A stretch of DNA of 16,784 nt, from the NCBI GenBank assembly GCA_012728155.1, contig JAAYFR010000007.1:1-16784 (forward strand). Reading direction: 5' to 3'. Origin of the DNA: Bacteroidales bacterium. GTDB lineage: Bacteria; Bacteroidota; Bacteroidia; Bacteroidales; Dysgonomonadaceae. A program made the position numbers and the translations under genes. The first letter of the stretch is position 1, and each line of letters begins with the position of its first letter. Shown in pieces: positions 13,907 through 16,784 of the stretch. The notes beneath the pieces were generated by a model that had not been told where the DNA came from, searched no databases, and saw only the letters and a list, made by a program, of their open reading frames with translations.

Positions 13907-14857
13907 ATGGATATATCAGTTGTCATACCCCTATACAACGAGGAGGAGTCGCTCACTGAACTGCACGATTGGATCCATCGGGTGATGCAGGAGAACAGAT
14001 TTTCATACGAGATCATCTTTGTAGATGATGGGAGCAGCGACGGATCCTGGGAAATCATTAAAAAGTTGAGAAGCAGTTCCGATAATGTAAAAGCAATTAA
14101 ATTCCAGCGGAACTATGGTAAGTCGCCTGCGCTACACAACGCGTTCCAGAAGGCACAAGGCGATGTGATTATCACGATGGATGCCGATCTACAGGATAGT
14201 CCGGATGAGATTCCGGAACTCTACCGGATGATTAAGGAGGAGGGGTATGACCTGGTGTCGGGATGGAAAAAGAAACGGTATGACGACAAGCTGACTAAGA
14301 ACCTACCATCGAAACTGTTCAATGCAACGGCACGAAAGGTTTCAGGAATCAAACTCCACGATTTTAACTGCGGATTAAAAGCATACCGCAAATCATTGGC
14401 CAAAAGTATTGAGGTCTATAACGATATGCATCGGTGGATTCCGGTGTTGGCCAAAAATGCGGGATTCACCCGTATAGGTGAGAAGGTGGTACATCATAGT
14501 CCAAGGAAATATGGGAAGAGTAAATTTGGCGCCGATCGTTTTGTGAACGGCTATCTCGACCTGATGACGCTTTGGTTTTTGGGTCGTTTCGGAAAAAAAC
14601 CGATGCATTTTTTCGGTCTTTGGGGTAGTCTGATGTTCCTGTTGGGACTAATAGCTATTGTACTTGTGGGCGTTATTAAGCTGTATGATATGCATCACGG
14701 AAACCCTTATCGGCTGGTTACTGAATCGCCTTATTTCTATATCTCCCTTACCATGATGATTCTGGGTACCCTACTCTTCCTGGCAGGATTTCTGGGTGAA
14801 TTGATATCGAGAAATGCATCCGAAAGGAATCTTTATAGAATTGAAGAGGAGTTTTAA
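13907..14857 (+). CDS. DPM1/GtrB-like GT2 glycosyltransferase with two C-terminal membrane helices
   Basis: A 316-residue polyprenyl-phosphate glycosyltransferase candidate. It begins MDISVVIPLYNEEESL, then EIIFVDDGSSDGSWEII (35-51) and the metal-binding MDADLQDSPDEIPEL (91-105), all typical of the DPM1/ArnC/GtrB subgroup. After the catalytic domain come two membrane helices at about 234-258 and 278-299, and a short polar tail. Family members charge polyprenyl phosphate with a hexose (glucose, mannose or an aminoarabinose derivative), which is later transferred outside the membrane. Which sugar is used here cannot be read. It has its own candidate promoter and lies 37 bases upstream of the ApbE-type gene, so the two may be cotranscribed. 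It is divergent from the GT4 gene and may be unrelated to the polysaccharide operon. Confidence 0.88.
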   Translation: MDISVVIPLYNEEESLTELHDWIHRVMQENRFSYEIIFVDDGSSDGSWEIIKKLRSSSDNVKAIKFQRNYGKSPALHNAFQKAQGDVIITMDADLQDSPDEIPELYRMIKEEGYDLVSGWKKKRYDDKLTKNLPSKLFNATARKVSGIKLHDFNCGLKAYRKSLAKSIEVYNDMHRWIPVLAKNAGFTRIGEKVVHHSPRKYGKSKFGADRFVNGYLDLMTLWFLGRFGKKPMHFFGLWGSLMFLLGLIAIVLVGVIKLYDMHHGNPYRLVTESPYFYISLTMMILGTLLFLAGFLGELISRNASERNLYRIEEEF

Positions 14858-14894
14858 TTTTTTCTTCTTGTTTTTTGTGTTTAGTTTCAAATAT

Positions 14895-15905
14895 ATGCGA
14901 ATAAAATATCGATATAGCCTGTTACTGTTCTTAATCCTCATTGTATCGTGTCGATCGGGAAGTAAATCCAGTTACTCCTACCATCAGCATTTTGGGGAAA
15001 TATTCGCAACCGGCTACAATATAAAGTATGCCTATAATCTGTCGTTAGAAGAGGAGATCGTTGCGGAACTCCACAAATTCGACCTCTCATTGAATCCATT
15101 CAAAGAGAATTCAATCATTTCGAAAGTAAATCGAAATGAACCGGTGGAGCTCGATTCATTTTTCCTGAAGGTATTCCGCAAATCGGAAGAAGTTTCACGT
15201 AAGAGCCAAGGGAAATTCGATATTACCGTCTCTCCACTCATCAATGCCTGGGGTTTTGGTTTTCAAAACATGGAGAGTGTCACTCCCGAAATAATCGATA
15301 GCCTGAAAGAGTTTGTCGGTTATGAAAAAATATCGCTCGATTCTAAAGATAATATAGTGAAAGTCGACCCACGGGTGCAAATCAACACGTCAGCGATTGC
15401 CAAAGGGTATGCATGTGATGTAATTGCCAACCTACTGGAAAGCTACGGCATAAAAAATTATATGGTGGAGATAGGGGGAGAGGTAGCTGCGAAAGGAGTA
15501 AACGACAAGGGGGTATGTTGGCGTATCGAGATATCCAAACCTGTTGACGATGCCACCGGCATGTTACGCTATCGGCAAACGGTACTTTCCCTCTGCGATA
15601 AATCATTGGCCACCTCCGGAAATTACCGGAATTATTACATCAAAAATGGGAAGAAGTATGCACACACCATCGATCCCCATTCCGGATACCCCTCACAACT
15701 CGATATCTTGGGAGCCACAGTAATTGCTGATGATTGCATGACGGCCGATGCATATGCCACAGCTTTCATGGCTATGGGGATGGAGAAGTCGATTGAAATA
15801 GCCCGCGAAATAGCCGGATTGCATTTTTATTTCATCTATGAAAAAGGCGACAACTCTTTGGGTGTGGAGCATTCTACCGGTTTTGAGCAGTTTTTTGTGG
15901 AATAG
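14895..15905 (+). CDS. apbE: ApbE-type FAD:protein FMN transferase, lipoprotein
   Basis: A 336-residue flavinyltransferase. The start at 14895 gives MRIKYRYSLLLFLILIVSCR, a lipoprotein signal with Cys19. The earlier in-frame ATG at 14814 would overlap the upstream gene by 44 bases and put a long extension before the signal, so I rejected it. Family motifs are complete: NTSAIAKGYACDVIA (about 164-178), YMVEIGGEVAAKG (189-201), LATSGNYRNYY (238-248), HTIDPHSGYP (257-266) and DDCMTADAYATAFMAMG (279-295), whose Asp279 and Thr283 fit the metal-binding positions. ApbE attaches FMN covalently to Thr/Ser of exported or membrane proteins such as NqrB, NqrC and RnfG. No substrate protein is encoded in the window, so the likely client is a Na+-NQR or Rnf complex elsewhere. 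Confidence 0.94.
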   Translation: MRIKYRYSLLLFLILIVSCRSGSKSSYSYHQHFGEIFATGYNIKYAYNLSLEEEIVAELHKFDLSLNPFKENSIISKVNRNEPVELDSFFLKVFRKSEEVSRKSQGKFDITVSPLINAWGFGFQNMESVTPEIIDSLKEFVGYEKISLDSKDNIVKVDPRVQINTSAIAKGYACDVIANLLESYGIKNYMVEIGGEVAAKGVNDKGVCWRIEISKPVDDATGMLRYRQTVLSLCDKSLATSGNYRNYYIKNGKKYAHTIDPHSGYPSQLDILGATVIADDCMTADAYATAFMAMGMEKSIEIAREIAGLHFYFIYEKGDNSLGVEHSTGFEQFFVE

Positions 15906-15962
15906 TGATACCTTCCACTTCGATAAAAATAGAGCCTCTTTAAAGGAATGGGAGAGTTACAA

Positions 15963-16784
15963 ATGGATAATAATAATCTAAACAGTACAAAAATGCATCC
16001 TCAAACAAACAATCTGAGCAGACTGTGCCTCAATCGACTCTGTAGATTATACGGAAAGAGGTTGTTCTTTCCAACATGGTTGTGTATATCTTCCTCCTTT
16101 TTGCTCTCAGCACAAGGGAGCGATAAACCTTCATTTCCAAACTTTAAAGTTGACGGCACATTAAAAAACAAATTCGAGTATGCCACCGAATCGGGCATGT
16201 CTCGCTTTTCTGTCCGAAACTCCCGTATTGGTGTGGCAGGGAATATCAATCCCTACTCCGCTTACAGAGTACAGGTAGAACTCAGCAATGAAGGGAAATT
16301 CAGCGTGCTGGACCTGAATGCTACCCTCAAGCCGGTTGAGGGGCTCTCCCTTACTTTAGGACAAACCAGTATCCCATTATTCAATAGTTATATTGTCACA
16401 CCCGGCACAATGATGTTTGCCAACCGTGCTTTTCTGGGAAAATATTTTTTAAGCACGCGCGACTTGGGTTTTTTGGCAAAGTACGATTTTCTTCTCGGCA
16501 CTATCCCCACGAAGATTGAGTTCGGACTCTTCAACGGACATACAATCAACAATCCGGTCTGGAAAAAAAAGATGTCGTATGGGGGACGATTAGAGTTGGG
16601 CCGCATGCAGGGATTTCGAATGACTGCAAAAATATATGATTATCCTAATGACGAAACCACCCATTATCTTTTCTATGGCGCCGATTTACGTTATGAGCAG
16701 AAGAACTGGAAAGTGGAGACCGAGCTCATGAAAAGAGAAAGTAAAACAGAATTTCATAACGACCTACTCTCCTACTACCTGCAA
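15963..16784 (+). CDS. OprO/OprP-type porin, partial (runs off right edge)
   Basis: An open frame of 274 codons reaches the last base, so the C-terminus is missing. The N-terminus is unusual: about 30 polar and basic residues precede the hydrophobic core PTWLCISSSFLLSAQG, after which the mature protein would start near SDKPSFPNFKVDG. The frame then shows alternating strands, such as RIGVAGNINPYSAYRVQVEL and VEGLSLTLGQTSIPLFNSY, followed by a loop with RAFLGKYFLSTRDLGFLAKY and many aromatic residues. The RxSRIGVxGxINPxxxYKxxxE pattern and the GQ..P segment are typical of the phosphate-selective porin O/P family. It would form an outer-membrane channel; the substrate is not proven. In-frame ATGs at 15948, 15963 and 15993 compete; I chose 15963, which has GGGAGAG about seven bases upstream. 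Confidence 0.85.
   Translation, partial: MDNNNLNSTKMHPQTNNLSRLCLNRLCRLYGKRLFFPTWLCISSSFLLSAQGSDKPSFPNFKVDGTLKNKFEYATESGMSRFSVRNSRIGVAGNINPYSAYRVQVELSNEGKFSVLDLNATLKPVEGLSLTLGQTSIPLFNSYIVTPGTMMFANRAFLGKYFLSTRDLGFLAKYDFLLGTIPTKIEFGLFNGHTINNPVWKKKMSYGGRLELGRMQGFRMTAKIYDYPNDETTHYLFYGADLRYEQKNWKVETELMKRESKTEFHNDLLSYYLQ

Noticed and set aside
13732..14058. 108-codon minus-strand frame near the divergent glycosyltransferase junction
   Set aside because: Half of it is antisense to the GT2 catalytic domain and the rest spans the promoter region. The protein has no signature.
13907..16784. Assigning the GT2-apbE-porin group to the polysaccharide system
   Set aside because: ApbE acts on flavoproteins and the porin family is general. 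Nothing in the sequence links them to the export operon beyond proximity.

Overview
The window looks like a chromosomal segment of a Bacteroidetes bacterium, probably order Bacteroidales. Evidence is the AT-rich intergenic DNA, the near absence of strong Shine-Dalgarno sites, the -7 elements of the TAnnTTTG type used by Bacteroidetes sigma factors, the SpII signal peptides, and gene families typical of that phylum (short Wza lipoprotein, Wzc autokinase with a tyrosine tail, FdtA cupins, OprO/OprP-type porin). The family Dysgonomonadaceae would fit, but I cannot prove it from sequence alone.

Region 1 (about 1-8980, all minus strand) is a Wzx/Wzy-type surface-polysaccharide operon. In transcription order it runs wza-type exporter (8777-7986), wzc-type co-polymerase/tyrosine kinase (7967-5598), two FdtA-type sugar 3,4-ketoisomerases (5492-5076 and 5065-4649), an FdtB/QdtB-type aminotransferase (4609-3509), a Wzx flippase (3489-1996), a GT2 glycosyltransferase (1999-1082) and a Wzy-like polymerase (996 to beyond the left edge). 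Short gaps and a 4-base overlap suggest one transcript. FdtA plus FdtB imply a 3-amino-3,6-dideoxyhexose (Fuc3N or Qui3N type) in the repeat unit. The genes that supply its dTDP-sugar precursor (RmlA/RmlB) are not in the window.

Region 2 (8778-9384) is a 607-base divergent regulatory region. It holds two TATATTTG -7 elements, a 14-base palindrome that could serve both directions, a 19-base near-perfect palindrome at the likely wza transcription start, an 18-base tandem-heptamer element, and an 11-pair stem-loop in the leader of the plus-strand gene.

Region 3 (9385-13652) holds a secreted right-handed beta-helix protein with a Pro/Thr/Glu linker and a C-terminal beta domain (+), a small lipoprotein (+), a regulator with a possible PAS-like front half and a LuxR-type HTH (-), and a GT4 glycosyltransferase (-). 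The regulator's promoter carries nearly the same 18-base element as the wza promoter, offset by exactly 10 bases relative to the -7 box. I infer that this regulator may control itself and the polysaccharide operon.

Region 4 (13907-16784, plus strand) holds a DPM1/GtrB-like membrane glycosyltransferase, an ApbE-type FAD:protein FMN transferase lipoprotein, and the start of an OprO/OprP-type porin that runs off the right edge. These look like ordinary genome neighbours rather than part of the polysaccharide operon. I saw no tRNA, rRNA, CRISPR array, insertion sequence or prophage gene.
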